A stretch of 64,000 nucleotides of DNA from Marispirochaeta sp. (GTDB lineage Bacteria > Spirochaetota > Spirochaetia > JC444 > Marispirochaetaceae). The position numbers were made by a program, and so were the translations under genes. The notes beneath the pieces were generated by a model, which saw only the letters and a list, made by a program, of their open reading frames with translations, was not told the DNA's origin and made no database searches. Positions 47,175-56,607 of the stretch are shown here, one piece after another. Numbering within the stretch: the stretch's first letter is position 1; every line of letters starts with the position of its first letter. The stretch lies in the NCBI RefSeq assembly GCF_963668165.1, contig NZ_OY764213.1:1-64000 (forward strand), in the 5' to 3' direction.

Positions 47175-47444
47175 ACTGTTCCTCCAATACAATGAGTAGA
47201 AAAACTATGACAAATTGGGTACGATTTTCCTAATGGTACATCCGGCCGCGAAGCGGCTTTCTTGAACCAGCAATTGGAGCAGATGTGGCTACTGTCATGG
47301 TTTGTGCTACTGGTTCCAGGAGGAGAGTGGTTCAAAATAGATTGATGCGAGCGTGTATCGATGTATAATGTTGGTTGGGTGGCAGCACAAACGCACGCTA
47401 ATTTAACGCCACGCAGCTCAATTGGATGTTCTACATAAGGTACA

Positions 47445-48383
47445 TTGGTGAAACAAGCAATAGAAAAGCAGATGGAGATCAATAAATCAAATAATTTGTT
47501 ATACCGTCTTGCTCCAGAATTATTCAGAATAGATCATTCATTCAAAAAAGAATTGCTTACAAGGATTGAAAGAAAGGAAAATGTGTCTGAGAACGTAATT
47601 CATGATACAGTAAATAGTCTTCTTAAGAAGATTTACAAAATTAACCAATATATCAATATTGATAATGATGGTGCTATGCAATTACAGAATTTATATAGAA
47701 AAACATATAATTCTTTAACGAGTAATAATTTTGACTTAGTAATGAAAATACATTATGAGCGATTATCTGATATAATATCCTGCTATTATCCAGAAGAAAT
47801 TGTAAAAGTATTAAGAAATAAGAAAGAAATAGGTTCGGTTAAAAATGAAGAATATACATTCAGAATACAACAGTCGTTATACGAAATTGAAATAGAAGAA
47901 ATACAAGAACCTGTTATAGATGTTGGTTGTGGCATGTCTGCAGCATTCGTTAATCATTTATTAAAAGAAAATATTGATATAGTAGGAATTGATAGAATAA
48001 TCGGAAACGAAAATGAAAGAATAATACAGGCAGATTGGCTAACATATGATTTCAAATCACAGAAATGGGGTATGGTTTATTCGAATATGGCTTTTACTAA
48101 TCATCTGCACTACCATATGCATAATGGTGACTGTGCTAAATTAAATCAGTATATTGAAAAATATTTGGAAATTTTAGAATCATTAAAACTTTTTGGTGAG
48201 CTAATATATGCGCCAAGTGTCTTAGCGTTAGAAGAAAATATTAATACAGAAAACTTTGAAGTTACCAGAAAAAGAAAAATAGGAGATATTTCTATTACAA
48301 AAATAAAAAGAATTGCGATATCAAGCAATTGGAGCAGTCATGGCTACTGTCACGATTCTTGCTTGCGCAAGAATACGCGTTAG
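47445..48383 (+). CDS. putative SAM-dependent methyltransferase, C-terminus runs into attC
   Basis: About 310 aa. The start is GTG at about 47448 or the upstream codon at 47445. The N-terminal helical region of about 150 aa has no known motif. Then comes a Rossmann methyltransferase motif I (PVIDVGCGMSAAFVNHLL), the acidic loop IVGIDR, and motif II-like QADWLTYDF. The last 20 codons (after KIKRIAI) are attC sequence, so the native stop and the R'' box are missing and the C-terminus is probably altered. Substrate unknown. Confidence 0.68.
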   Translation: MVKQAIEKQMEINKSNNLLYRLAPELFRIDHSFKKELLTRIERKENVSENVIHDTVNSLLKKIYKINQYINIDNDGAMQLQNLYRKTYNSLTSNNFDLVMKIHYERLSDIISCYYPEEIVKVLRNKKEIGSVKNEEYTFRIQQSLYEIEIEEIQEPVIDVGCGMSAAFVNHLLKENIDIVGIDRIIGNENERIIQADWLTYDFKSQKWGMVYSNMAFTNHLHYHMHNGDCAKLNQYIEKYLEILESLKLFGELIYAPSVLALEENINTENFEVTRKRKIGDISITKIKRIAISSNWSSHGYCHDSCLRKNTR

Positions 48384-48416
48384 CTTCACGCCACGCAACT
48401 CAATTGGATGTTATGT
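48316..48416 (+). other. attC site (type 1) lacking R''
   Basis: The site begins TATCAAGCAATTGGAGC instead of an R'' GTAGAAC expected from R' GTTCTAC at 47428. The inner hairpin TTCTTGCTTGCGCAAGAA, L' ACTCAATTGGAT and R' GTTATGT (48410-48416) are present. Confidence 0.68.
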
Positions 48417-48468
48417 AGACAAAATTTATAGCTGTCTTTATTGGGGGATAAAAGTGCATATTAATAGA

Positions 48469-49079
48469 ATGAAAATTAGAATACTTACTTTTATACATTG
48501 GCATTGATCCTCACAAATGCTCTATCTGCACAGGCCTATGCAACTGCTAATTTAAAAGAACTTAGCGATGAGTCAGAAATGATATTGAAAGCAGTTGTTG
48601 AAAATCTATTATTTTTATTAGAGTTTGAATATGAAACAAGCAGTAGAAAGATGTTCTATTATGATTATAAATTCTATAAAAGTGGTGAAGAGTATATAAA
48701 AGGTTCAGGTTCGTACAGTATTCTAAAAGGAACAAAGAAATCCTATTTTATAAAACATAGCATAAGCAGATTAGAAAGGGGAAAGTGGGTATTAGACGAA
48801 ACAAATCAGTTGTTTGATGAAAATGGTATCGGTTTTAGGTCTTATGGAACTAGGGATATCGAAGGAGAAGATGATCTTATAAAATTTCTTTATAAAACTG
48901 ATTTGACGTATGAACTGCAAAAAGATCCCATGTTATTTGAATCTGGAAAGAAGGAAATATTATTGATAAGAAGATCTGATTATAGTGAGATAAATAATTA
49001 TTATCTTAAAAATCATGAAATAAGATCTGAATTGGATTTTTATTTTGTTTTATCAGTAATGATTGAAGATGATGATTAA
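48469..49079 (+). pseudogene. secreted protein with a frameshift in its signal peptide
   Basis: ATG 48469 starts MKIRILTFIHWH and stops at once. In another frame, from 48498, reads LALILTNALSAQAYA and then a 180-aa mature part with no stop. Joined, this is a normal signal peptide with a cleavage site after AQA. The mature part has no family I know. A TTG at 48498 could still start translation, but with a shortened signal. Single gene of its cassette. Confidence 0.65.
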
Positions 49080-49499
49080 TGTTATTGCGGGCTATATAAC
49101 CTCAAGGATTGAGTCGACCTTCACGGTCGATTCAATCCAATGTTCAAGAAGCCCTGATCGACAGTAGCGTTTCTTATTAATAGGAAATGCTCGCTGGTTT
49201 CTGTTGGAAGAAAAACGAAATATGGGAAAAAGGAAGCGTCGCCACCTGTTAGTATGGAACGATTCTTAAAAAGAGTAGCAGATCAAACGAGTTCAGCCAA
49301 GAGAAAAAAAAGATTTTCTACTTCTTTGGATACAGCTCTCCCTGCCATGCAAGGAAATGAGAACAGGCCTTCAGGTTTTCTTTAGAGTGAATGGATTATG
49401 GATGACTTGTTACGTAAACCCTGATGGTGAAATCCCGGCATATACAAAGAAATGAGTTAGAAGTAATGTTTCCAACATAGTTATAAAATCGTGCGGAAT

Positions 49500-49846
49500 T
49501 TAGGGTGACTATGTCGGGGGCGGCCCGTTATATCAATCAGGCGCTGCGGGCCAGACCGGTTTATCGCCGTCTTTCTGGCGGCACTGATCGGCGTACCGAT
49601 CTATACAAGCAACCTGACGGCCCTGTCGATGGTAGGCGGCCTGCTGTCGCAGGGTATGAACCCGTCGGCGGCGCTGGCATTCCTGATCGCCGGCCCGACC
49701 ACGACCCTGCCCGCGATGGCCGCGGTCTGGGGCATCACGAACAAAAGGGTCTTCGCCTGTTATGTTTCGTTCTTTGGGGCGCTGGTCGTCGGGTATCTGT
49801 ACAGTGTGGTGGGGGCGTCTGAAACGGCTCAGTCTGCCGAGGTTTG
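49500..49846 (+). pseudogene. permease C-terminal fragment (DUF318/YraQ-like)
   Basis: From about 49560 the frame reads FIAVFLAALIGVPIYTSNLT, then GGLLSQGMNPSAALAFLIAG and PTTTLPAMAAVWG, ending in a last membrane segment. This is the C-terminal end of a DUF318-type membrane permease. The 5' part is missing at the IS91 side and the upstream reading frame is uncertain. The segment therefore joined the element with a broken edge. Confidence 0.72.
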
Positions 49847-49894
49847 ACCGCCCCGGCAGCATATGATAAGATATTGTTGAAACAACAACATACT

Positions 49895-50956
49895 ATGCCG
49901 ACAAACAACCGACTACGCCGAACCAACTTGCTTCGTATACTTGAATCGCTCTGGCACATCCCGAATCCCAGCCGAGCCGACCTCGCCCGGGAATTACATC
50001 TCGATCGTTCCACCATCGGCCTCCTGGTTGATCAGATGATCGACAGAGGAATCCTGAGGCAGCATGCCGAGGAGAGCTCCGGCCCCAGGGGAGGGCGTCC
50101 GCCGATATTGCTCACCATTTCCCCCGGGGTCGCCTACAGTCTCGGCGTCGAGCTTACCTACCCTAACATACGCCTGGCGGCGGTTGATCTGTGCGGCAGC
50201 CTTATCGGCAGCAGAGAGATCCCGATCCAGGACTACGGACCGCAGGCTATTGAAAACCTGGCAGCAGAAACCGCCCGTTATCGGGCGACCCTCGACGCCT
50301 CATTCAAGGAGGGTGGCCTCGGCTTAGTCACCCTCGGAGTCGGCGTCAGCGGGCAGATCGCCGATGACGGAAGATCGATCCTGATTTCTCACGCCCTCCA
50401 TATCAGTGAGCCCCTCAACGTGGCGGATCCTCTGGAGCGGGCCCTGCAGGTGCCGGTAACTCTCCTCAATGATGCCCAGGCCGGGGTAATGCGGGAGGCC
50501 GGACTCCGGGATAAAGAGGACCTGCTCCTGATCATAATCGAATTCCGTCCCGGTAACGCCGAGGAAGATATAGGTATCGGCGCCGGCCTGGTAATGGGCA
50601 ACAAGCTCTGCCACGGGCGAGCAATCACCCATCTTTTACGATCCAACCTCAATGCTCTCCCCTCCGACCCGGCTCTGGGTGTCGAAGGTCTGGGAAAATC
50701 CCTGGCTCTGGTCGCGAATATTACCGGAATCGATGAGATAGTCCTGGGAGGAGAAGTGGAAGATATCCTGATCCCCCTGGGAGAAATCGTCGACCGCTAT
50801 TCAAAGGTCGGCCGCAACAGGGAGGAGACGATAATACGGGTCTCGCATATCAACGGCGGAAGCGAAGCGGTTGCCCTGGGGGCGGCCTATTCCGCGATGA
50901 AACTCCTGCTGGCAAGCCACGACTCCTCGGTAGCCAATTTCTTCGCCTCACTATAG
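49895..50956 (+). CDS. ROK-family transcriptional regulator (NagC/Mlc type)
   Basis: 353 aa from ATG 49895. The N-terminal winged HTH is LRRTNLLRILESLWHIPNPS, then LARELHLDRSTIGLLVDQMI. The ROK sugar-kinase-like fold is visible (YSLGVELTYPNIRLAAVDL, VTLGVGVSGQIADDG, VPVTLLNDAQAGVMREAG). The zinc-binding CxC motif of kinase-type ROK proteins is not evident, which fits a regulator. It is placed upstream of, and probably controls, the ABC transporter operon in response to an amino sugar. A short inverted repeat TTGTTGAAACAACAA at about 49875-49889 precedes it and may be an operator. Confidence 0.85.
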   Translation: MPTNNRLRRTNLLRILESLWHIPNPSRADLARELHLDRSTIGLLVDQMIDRGILRQHAEESSGPRGGRPPILLTISPGVAYSLGVELTYPNIRLAAVDLCGSLIGSREIPIQDYGPQAIENLAAETARYRATLDASFKEGGLGLVTLGVGVSGQIADDGRSILISHALHISEPLNVADPLERALQVPVTLLNDAQAGVMREAGLRDKEDLLLIIIEFRPGNAEEDIGIGAGLVMGNKLCHGRAITHLLRSNLNALPSDPALGVEGLGKSLALVANITGIDEIVLGGEVEDILIPLGEIVDRYSKVGRNREETIIRVSHINGGSEAVALGAAYSAMKLLLASHDSSVANFFASL

Positions 50957-50975
50957 GATTCACTCCCTTAATTTC

Positions 50976-51004
50976 TTGACAGTTTTATGGTATCGACATA
51001 TCAT
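50976..51004 (+). promoter_or_regulatory. sigma-70-type promoter of the MurNAc-salvage operon
   Basis: TTGACA (50976-50981), a 17-bp spacer, TATCAT (50999-51004), about 50 bp before the solute-binding-protein start, which has an AGGAGG ribosome site. Confidence 0.75.
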
Positions 51005-51056
51005 AGTTAGTGGGAATTACAACAAACTATTTTTCCTACTTATTTTAGGAGGACAT

Positions 51057-52334
51057 ATGAAAAAACTGATTATTCTCTCTCTGCTTTTCGGTCTGTTGTT
51101 TCCGGCCTTTCTGACGGCCGGAGGCGAACAGGAATCCGCCGGCGTGAGCGCCGAGAAAACTACAATCGAGGTTTGGAGCTGGCGCGGAGAGGACGAAGAG
51201 GGTTACAACCAAATCTTCGACATCTTCGAAGGGTCGCATCCGAATATAAGCGTTGAGTTTCGTACGGTAAAGAACACCGAGTACAACACCGTACTGGCCA
51301 CAGCCCTTGAAGGCGGACAGGGACCGGACCTTATGCAGCTGCGCGCCTACGGCGGGCTTCAGCGCTATACCGCCTTCCTGATGCCCCTGGGAGATAAGAT
51401 TGATTCCCTGAAGGATTTCTCCGACTCCTCCATCGCCAGCGCATCCGGCTACGAGGACGGGGTAATTTACGGCGTCCCGTTCGCCAACCAGGCCCTCGGC
51501 ATCTTCTACAACAAGCGCATTTTCCGGGAGAACGGGGTTTCCGTACCGACCACATGGGATGAGTTCATCAGCCTCATGGATACCCTGAAAGCCAACGGTG
51601 TAACCCCCCTGGCCAACGGCGGCCAGGCGGCCTGGATGCTGGAAATCATGTTCGGCACCATCGGACCGAACTTCTACGGCGGCAACGATTTCTACGAAGA
51701 GGTTGTCGCGGGCGACACAACCTTCACTGATCCCCGTTTCATCAGGGCCCTGGAATACATGAAAACCCTGGTTCCCTACATGCCCCGCGGGTTTATGGGA
51801 CTCGACTTTGCCAGTATGCAGGCGAATTTCTTCACCGAGCAGGCGGCTATGTACATCGGCGGTTCATTTGAATCATCCAACTTCCAGGCACAGAACCCCG
51901 ACCTCGAGATCGGCGTATTCGCCGCTCCCGCTCCCGCCGGTCAACCTGCATATATCGGTACCTGGGCGGATGGCTCCTACGGGGTAAACGAGACCACTGA
52001 GCATCCCGAAGCTGCGGTTGAACTCGCCCGCTTCATGGCCGGCCAGGAGTTCGGTACCATGTTCGCCAACATGCTCGGTCAGATTTCCCCCATTCCCGGA
52101 GTATCTATCGATTCCGCAAAGGCGCCGGTCCTGAGCCAGTTCACCGAAATGATGGAGGATCATGAAACAACCCCCTACATCATGCTGGTCGGTTTCCGCT
52201 GGGATCAGCCCACCGGATCCGTTGCTCTGCAGAATGCACTACAGGGTATGATGCAGGGTGACATGACTCCCCGGGAAGTTGCTGAAGAGGTACAAAGCCA
52301 GATCGCCTCCTGGTACGAACCGTTCCAGAATTAA
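51057..52334 (+). CDS. ABC transporter sugar-binding protein (family 1)
   Basis: 425 aa from ATG 51057, with a signal peptide (MKKLIILSLLFGLLFPAFLTAG). It is an extracellular family 1 solute-binding protein: IEVWSWRGEDEEGYNQIFD near the mature start, FEGSHPNISVEFRTVKNTEY, the hinge segment YGVPFANQALGIFYNKRIF, and IGTWADGSYGVNETTEHPEA near the C-terminus. It delivers a sugar to the two permeases encoded just downstream. From context the ligand is probably MurNAc or a MurNAc-containing fragment (inference). No ATPase gene is present, so it must share one. Confidence 0.87.
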   Translation: MKKLIILSLLFGLLFPAFLTAGGEQESAGVSAEKTTIEVWSWRGEDEEGYNQIFDIFEGSHPNISVEFRTVKNTEYNTVLATALEGGQGPDLMQLRAYGGLQRYTAFLMPLGDKIDSLKDFSDSSIASASGYEDGVIYGVPFANQALGIFYNKRIFRENGVSVPTTWDEFISLMDTLKANGVTPLANGGQAAWMLEIMFGTIGPNFYGGNDFYEEVVAGDTTFTDPRFIRALEYMKTLVPYMPRGFMGLDFASMQANFFTEQAAMYIGGSFESSNFQAQNPDLEIGVFAAPAPAGQPAYIGTWADGSYGVNETTEHPEAAVELARFMAGQEFGTMFANMLGQISPIPGVSIDSAKAPVLSQFTEMMEDHETTPYIMLVGFRWDQPTGSVALQNALQGMMQGDMTPREVAEEVQSQIASWYEPFQN

Positions 52335-52395
52335 ACGACACCACCACAGAAGCCCCCCTCCGACGAAGGGCTTGCTGATAGACTGGAGGACTCTT

Positions 52396-53337
52396 TTGGA
52401 CCTATCGAAAGGTTGGGAAAAATTAACTACTTCGAGGAGACTGGCATTCGCCGTCTTCCTGGTGCCCGGCACCATCTTCTTCCTCCTGCTGGTTATCTAC
52501 CCGGTACTCAGCTCGTTCACGTACAGCCTCTACTCATGGAACGGCCTGGAGCGGGAAGCCTTTATCGGTTTTCAGAACTTTAAAACCGTGTTCGCTTCGG
52601 ATAATCCGATTTGTGCCAGATTTTGGAACGCAGCGGGGCATAACGGCTACTCGCTGATCTTCGTCGTGGTATTTCAGTCGACGGTGGGCTTTGCCTTCGC
52701 TCTTATGCTCTTCCAGGATCTTCCGGGGACCAAGTTCTTCCGCGCCCTCGTGTTCCTTCCGGTCACCCTCTCCATCGTTGTGGTGGGCTTCCTCTTTAAT
52801 TTGATGCTCCATCCAACCTGGGGGATGGTCAATGCAGTTGTACGACTGGCAGGGGATCCGGAATTCGCCTTCCCATGGCTCGGAGATCCGCGAACCGCCT
52901 TGACCACGATCCTGCTGATAAACATCTGGCAGTGGGCGGGATTCCCGACGCTGATCTTTCTCTCCGGACTGAATAATATCCCGCAGCCGATTATCGAGGC
53001 GACCAAGCTCGACGGGGTATCGAGCTTTCGTCGAATTAAGGATATCTATCTTCCCTTGATCGTACCGCAGATCCTTACCGTCCTTATCCTGACCATTACC
53101 GGAAATCTCCGGATGTTCGACATCGTCTACTCCCTTACCGGACCTACCGGAGGTCCCAACTATACGACCGACGTGCTTGGAACCCTCTTCTATCGAACCG
53201 CCTTCGGCGGCATCACCGGCCTGGCGAATAAAGGGTTAGGAGCCACGATAGGTATAATCATCGTAATCGTAACGGCGGTTATATCCCTGATGGTAAACAA
53301 GTTGCTGAATAAAAAACGCATCCAGCTGGAAGGATAA
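52396..53337 (+). CDS. sugar ABC transporter permease (MalF type)
   Basis: 313 aa. TTG 52396 is chosen for the TGGAGGA site. Six membrane segments, starting LAFAVFLVPGTIFFLLLVIY. The EAA loop that contacts the ATPase is EATKLDGVSSFRRIKDIYLP. It pairs with the downstream permease. Confidence 0.85.
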   Translation: MDLSKGWEKLTTSRRLAFAVFLVPGTIFFLLLVIYPVLSSFTYSLYSWNGLEREAFIGFQNFKTVFASDNPICARFWNAAGHNGYSLIFVVVFQSTVGFAFALMLFQDLPGTKFFRALVFLPVTLSIVVVGFLFNLMLHPTWGMVNAVVRLAGDPEFAFPWLGDPRTALTTILLINIWQWAGFPTLIFLSGLNNIPQPIIEATKLDGVSSFRRIKDIYLPLIVPQILTVLILTITGNLRMFDIVYSLTGPTGGPNYTTDVLGTLFYRTAFGGITGLANKGLGATIGIIIVIVTAVISLMVNKLLNKKRIQLEG

Positions 53338-53339
53338 TC

Positions 53340-54191
53340 ATGAATCGAAAGGGATTTCTACGTATTAAAGAACTCGGCCTCGCCCGTGCGACCCTGGTGT
53401 ACCTCTTCCTTGTACTATCGGCTGTGGTCATTATTGTGCCGCTCCTGTTCATGTACAACTCCTCCCTGCGTACAACCCGGGATCTCTTCACCGCTCCCCT
53501 GGCGCTGGCGACGGATCCGCAGTTCAGCAACTACACCGACATTCTGATCGGACAAAACTTCCTGCTCTTCCTCGGTAACAGCATCGTGATAACCACGGGC
53601 GCAATGATTCTCAACCTGCTGTTGAGTACCAGCGCCGCCTACGCCCTGGCCCGCTACAAATTCAAGATCTCCGGCCCCCTCTACGCGTTCTTTCTGCTGG
53701 GCCTGATGGTCCCCCTGCGACTGGCCTCACTGCCGCTCTTCCTCTTGATGAGGGACATCGGTATCCTCGATACCCGTTTCTCCCTCATCCTGGTGTACGC
53801 GGCGTGGCGTTTCGGTTTCTCGATATTGATCTTCTTCGGCTTCTTTTTCGCTCTCCCGGATAACATCGAGAACGCTGGCAGAATCGACGGCGCCAATGAG
53901 TACCAGCTTTTCGGGCGCGTGATGCTCCCCCTGGCGAAGCCGGGACTTGTTATAGCTATCATCTACAACGCGGTACCGATCTGGAACGATTTCTTCTTTC
54001 CCTTGATCTTTCTGCGATCCGAGAAGCTCCACCCCCTGCCCCTGGCGGTCGCGACCTTCTTCGGCGAGCACTCGGTTCAGTGGGGGCAACTCTTCGCCTT
54101 CCTGGGCCTGTCGATCCTGCCCATCGTTCTACTCTACCTGGTACTATCCCGCTACTTTATCGCCGGTATGCTGGCGGGTACCTTCCGGTGA
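53340..54191 (+). CDS. sugar ABC transporter permease (MalG type)
   Basis: 283 aa, starting 2 bp after the previous stop. Six membrane segments. The EAA loop has the form NAGRIDGANEYQLFGRVMLP, with the usual Gly-Ala, and the C-terminus is FIAGMLAGTFR. Its stop overlaps the next start (GTGA). Confidence 0.87.
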   Translation: MNRKGFLRIKELGLARATLVYLFLVLSAVVIIVPLLFMYNSSLRTTRDLFTAPLALATDPQFSNYTDILIGQNFLLFLGNSIVITTGAMILNLLLSTSAAYALARYKFKISGPLYAFFLLGLMVPLRLASLPLFLLMRDIGILDTRFSLILVYAAWRFGFSILIFFGFFFALPDNIENAGRIDGANEYQLFGRVMLPLAKPGLVIAIIYNAVPIWNDFFFPLIFLRSEKLHPLPLAVATFFGEHSVQWGQLFAFLGLSILPIVLLYLVLSRYFIAGMLAGTFR

Positions 54192-55408
54192 CGAATCTGG
54201 AGAGAACGCGGCCGGGAATCGAAGTACTAATCCAAGCGGGACCGCCCCCTCGGTCACAGCGGCTGGGGCTTCTGACCAACCAGTCGACAATAATGCCGGA
54301 TGGACGGTCGGTGTGGCGAGCCCTGCTGGAGGCGGAATTCCCGCTTGCGCGACTCTTCGGTCCGGAGCACGGCTTCGCCGCCCAAGCCCAGGACACGGTG
54401 GAGATCGACGACTCGATCCTGCAGGGTCTGAATGTCGTCTCTCTCTACGGGGAACGCAGACGACCGGATCCCGAACATCTTCAGGACCTGGATGCAGTGA
54501 TAATCGACATCCAGGAAATAGGCTGCCGTTACTACACCTATCTCTACACCGCCGCGGCGCTCATCGAAGAGTGCGAGATCCTCGGAATCCCCGCTCTCAT
54601 CTGCGACCGGCCCAACCCGATCGGAGCCGACATCGTCGAGGGAGGCGCCCTGCCCCACGGTACGGAGAGCGAAGTCGGCGGCTACGGTCTGGCTCCCCGG
54701 CACGGTCTGACTCTTGGAGAGTACGCCCAGTACCTTAGAACCGATTTCGCCCGCTCCTATACACCCTATCGAAGCACTGCACGCCGCCGACCTACGCCGT
54801 CGCCGAAAACAACTATCTTCTGGATGGAACACTATCGTCGGGAGATGCTCTTTTCGGGGACGGCTCTCCCCTGGAAACCGCCTTCGCCGAATCTACCCGG
54901 ACCGGACACGGCACTGGTGTACCCGGGGACCTGCCTCTTTGAGGGGACCAATATCTCCGAAGGGCGAGGAACCACCAGACCCTTCGAGATCGTCGGAGCC
55001 CCCTGGCTCGAGGCCGAAAAGCTTCGGGACACCTTAAGCTCCATGGAACTACCTGGCGTCATCTTCTCGACGGCGGCCTTCGTTCCCACCTTCTCGGCCT
55101 TCGCCGGCGAGGCATGTCGGGGCGTTCAGCTCCACGTAACGGATCCGGCGAGTTATAACGCCCTGCGCACCGGGGTTGAGATGCTCCACACAATTCGCGC
55201 TCAAAATCCGAACACGTTCTCCTGGCGCCCCCTATGGGAGGACCCGACGCGGTCGTTTATCGACCACCTCGCGGGGGGGTCCGCCTTCAGAGATGCCATC
55301 GATCGGGGCTGCTCTTCCGAGGATGCGTATCGACTGCTCTGTCGCAACACTGAAGAGTACGCCCGGGCCCGGGAAGAGTCCCTCCACTATCCGGGAGCAG
55401 CAATCTGA
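54188..55408 (+). CDS. namZ: exo-beta-N-acetylmuramidase NamZ (DUF1343)
   Basis: 406 aa from GTG 54188, overlapping the permease stop. DUF1343/NamZ motifs: LGLLTNQST, RLFGPEHGF, VSLYGE, DIQEIGCRYYTYLYT, CDRPNPIG, then YPGTCLFEGTNISEGRGTTR. NamZ enzymes release terminal N-acetylmuramic acid from peptidoglycan fragments. There is no signal peptide, so it acts in the cytoplasm on imported fragments or is exported by another route. Its neighbours (AmiE-like, MurQ-like) support MurNAc use. Confidence 0.85.
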   Translation: MTNLERTRPGIEVLIQAGPPPRSQRLGLLTNQSTIMPDGRSVWRALLEAEFPLARLFGPEHGFAAQAQDTVEIDDSILQGLNVVSLYGERRRPDPEHLQDLDAVIIDIQEIGCRYYTYLYTAAALIEECEILGIPALICDRPNPIGADIVEGGALPHGTESEVGGYGLAPRHGLTLGEYAQYLRTDFARSYTPYRSTARRRPTPSPKTTIFWMEHYRREMLFSGTALPWKPPSPNLPGPDTALVYPGTCLFEGTNISEGRGTTRPFEIVGAPWLEAEKLRDTLSSMELPGVIFSTAAFVPTFSAFAGEACRGVQLHVTDPASYNALRTGVEMLHTIRAQNPNTFSWRPLWEDPTRSFIDHLAGGSAFRDAIDRGCSSEDAYRLLCRNTEEYARAREESLHYPGAAI

Positions 55409-55449
55409 GTTCTCCTTTATTCCCTGCTTCACGGAACAAGACACCCGCC

Positions 55450-56550
55450 GTGCCAGTCGCCGCGGTAATGGTCAGCCGGGGGGAAGTGTCCCTCTTCGAA
55501 GGCTACTTCGGGCGCTACCTGGGAGGCGATCCCCTTGCACACGACTCCTACACCATCGATCCGGAAATTGCGCCGGCGACGCCGCAAACGCTTTTCGATC
55601 TGGCCTCTCTCACCAAGGTCCTGGCGACGACCCCCCTGGTACTGCAGCTGGTAGATGAGGGAAGGATCGCCCTCGATTCAGAGCTGGGAGAGGTACTGGA
55701 GGGCCTGGCGAGCAGAACCGCACGTCTCACTATCGATGAGCTCTTGACGCACTCCAGCGGACTGCCGGCCCTTCCCGATCTCTGGCAGGGAACCGATCCC
55801 GATCTCCCCGACCCCGATAAGCTGCACCGTAAACTCTACGGAATCGAACCGGTAGCGGAGCCCGGAACACAGATCATCTACAGTTGCACCGGATTCATAT
55901 TTCTTGGAGAACTGGTTCGGAAGCTGCGAAAAATGGATCTGCCCGCGATTTTCGACGAGTTTAGCGGCCGGGAACAAACTGCATCCTTCGCCCTGGGATA
56001 TCGTCCGCCGCCGGAAAAGCGGAACCTCTGTGCTCCGACGGAGTGGTGCCCCTGGCGGCGACGACGCATAGCGGGTGAGGTACATGATGAGAATGCATAC
56101 GCCCTGGGAGGCGCGGCGGGTAACGCCGGACTCTTCGGGACCCTCCCGGCGGTGCATGCCCATATCCTGTCTGTCTGGGGCGGCACCCTCGGCATCTCCG
56201 ACAGAAGAGCCCGGCTGAAGCCCGCAACAGTACGAACGGCAACCGCCCCCAGGAAGACCTTGAGCCTGGGAGCATCGCTGCAGGACCGTCCCGTAGGCAG
56301 CCCGGAACGCCGGGGCCTGGGGTTTCAGCTGGCACCGAAACAGTGGCGGCGGACAACCGGCCTCAGTTCCGCCGCTTTCGGTCATACCGGGTTCACCGGG
56401 ACGAGCTTCTGGGCGGACCCCGCAAGCGGTCTCCTGATAACGTCGTTAACCAGCCGGCTCTATTACGGCAGGGAGCAAAGCAGCGCAGGCCTGCACGCCT
56501 ACAGAGCAAAGCTTTTTCGATCAGCACTCGAAAAATACAGTTCTCCATGA
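55450..56550 (+). CDS. amiE: serine hydrolase of the beta-lactamase fold, AmiE-like
   Basis: About 366 aa from GTG 55450. It is a beta-lactamase-type hydrolase with SxxK (LASLTKVLATTP), a Y-S-C in place of Y-x-N (IIYSCTGFIFLGELV) and the HxG-type motif FGHTGFTGTSFWADP. In Bacillus the protein of this family next to namZ is AmiE, an N-acetylmuramyl-L-alanine amidase that strips peptides from MurNAc. The position between namZ and the MurQ-like gene suggests the same role. Otherwise it could be an esterase of the same fold. Confidence 0.72.
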   Translation: MPVAAVMVSRGEVSLFEGYFGRYLGGDPLAHDSYTIDPEIAPATPQTLFDLASLTKVLATTPLVLQLVDEGRIALDSELGEVLEGLASRTARLTIDELLTHSSGLPALPDLWQGTDPDLPDPDKLHRKLYGIEPVAEPGTQIIYSCTGFIFLGELVRKLRKMDLPAIFDEFSGREQTASFALGYRPPPEKRNLCAPTEWCPWRRRRIAGEVHDENAYALGGAAGNAGLFGTLPAVHAHILSVWGGTLGISDRRARLKPATVRTATAPRKTLSLGASLQDRPVGSPERRGLGFQLAPKQWRRTTGLSSAAFGHTGFTGTSFWADPASGLLITSLTSRLYYGREQSSAGLHAYRAKLFRSALEKYSSP

Positions 56551-56607
56551 CCAAAGCGGAGCAGGCAGAGGCCCGATATTAAAGACTGATATAAGATAGA
56601 GGTAGTT

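Larger units (their letters stand above)
46039..47264 (-). mobile_element. IS91-like element, copy 3 (further deleted)
   Basis: 1,226 bp. Both ends are kept, but the transposase C-terminus and a larger part of the recombinase are deleted compared with copies 1 and 2. Inserted after an attC R'' AAC. Confidence 0.8.
46032..47434 (+). other. attC site (type 1) split by IS91-like copy 3
   Basis: R'' ACATAAC (46032-46038) is the exact complement of R' GTTATGT at 45270. After the insertion: AACCAGCAATTGGAGC (from 47265), L' GCTCAATTGGAT and R' GTTCTAC (47428-47434). Confidence 0.8.
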
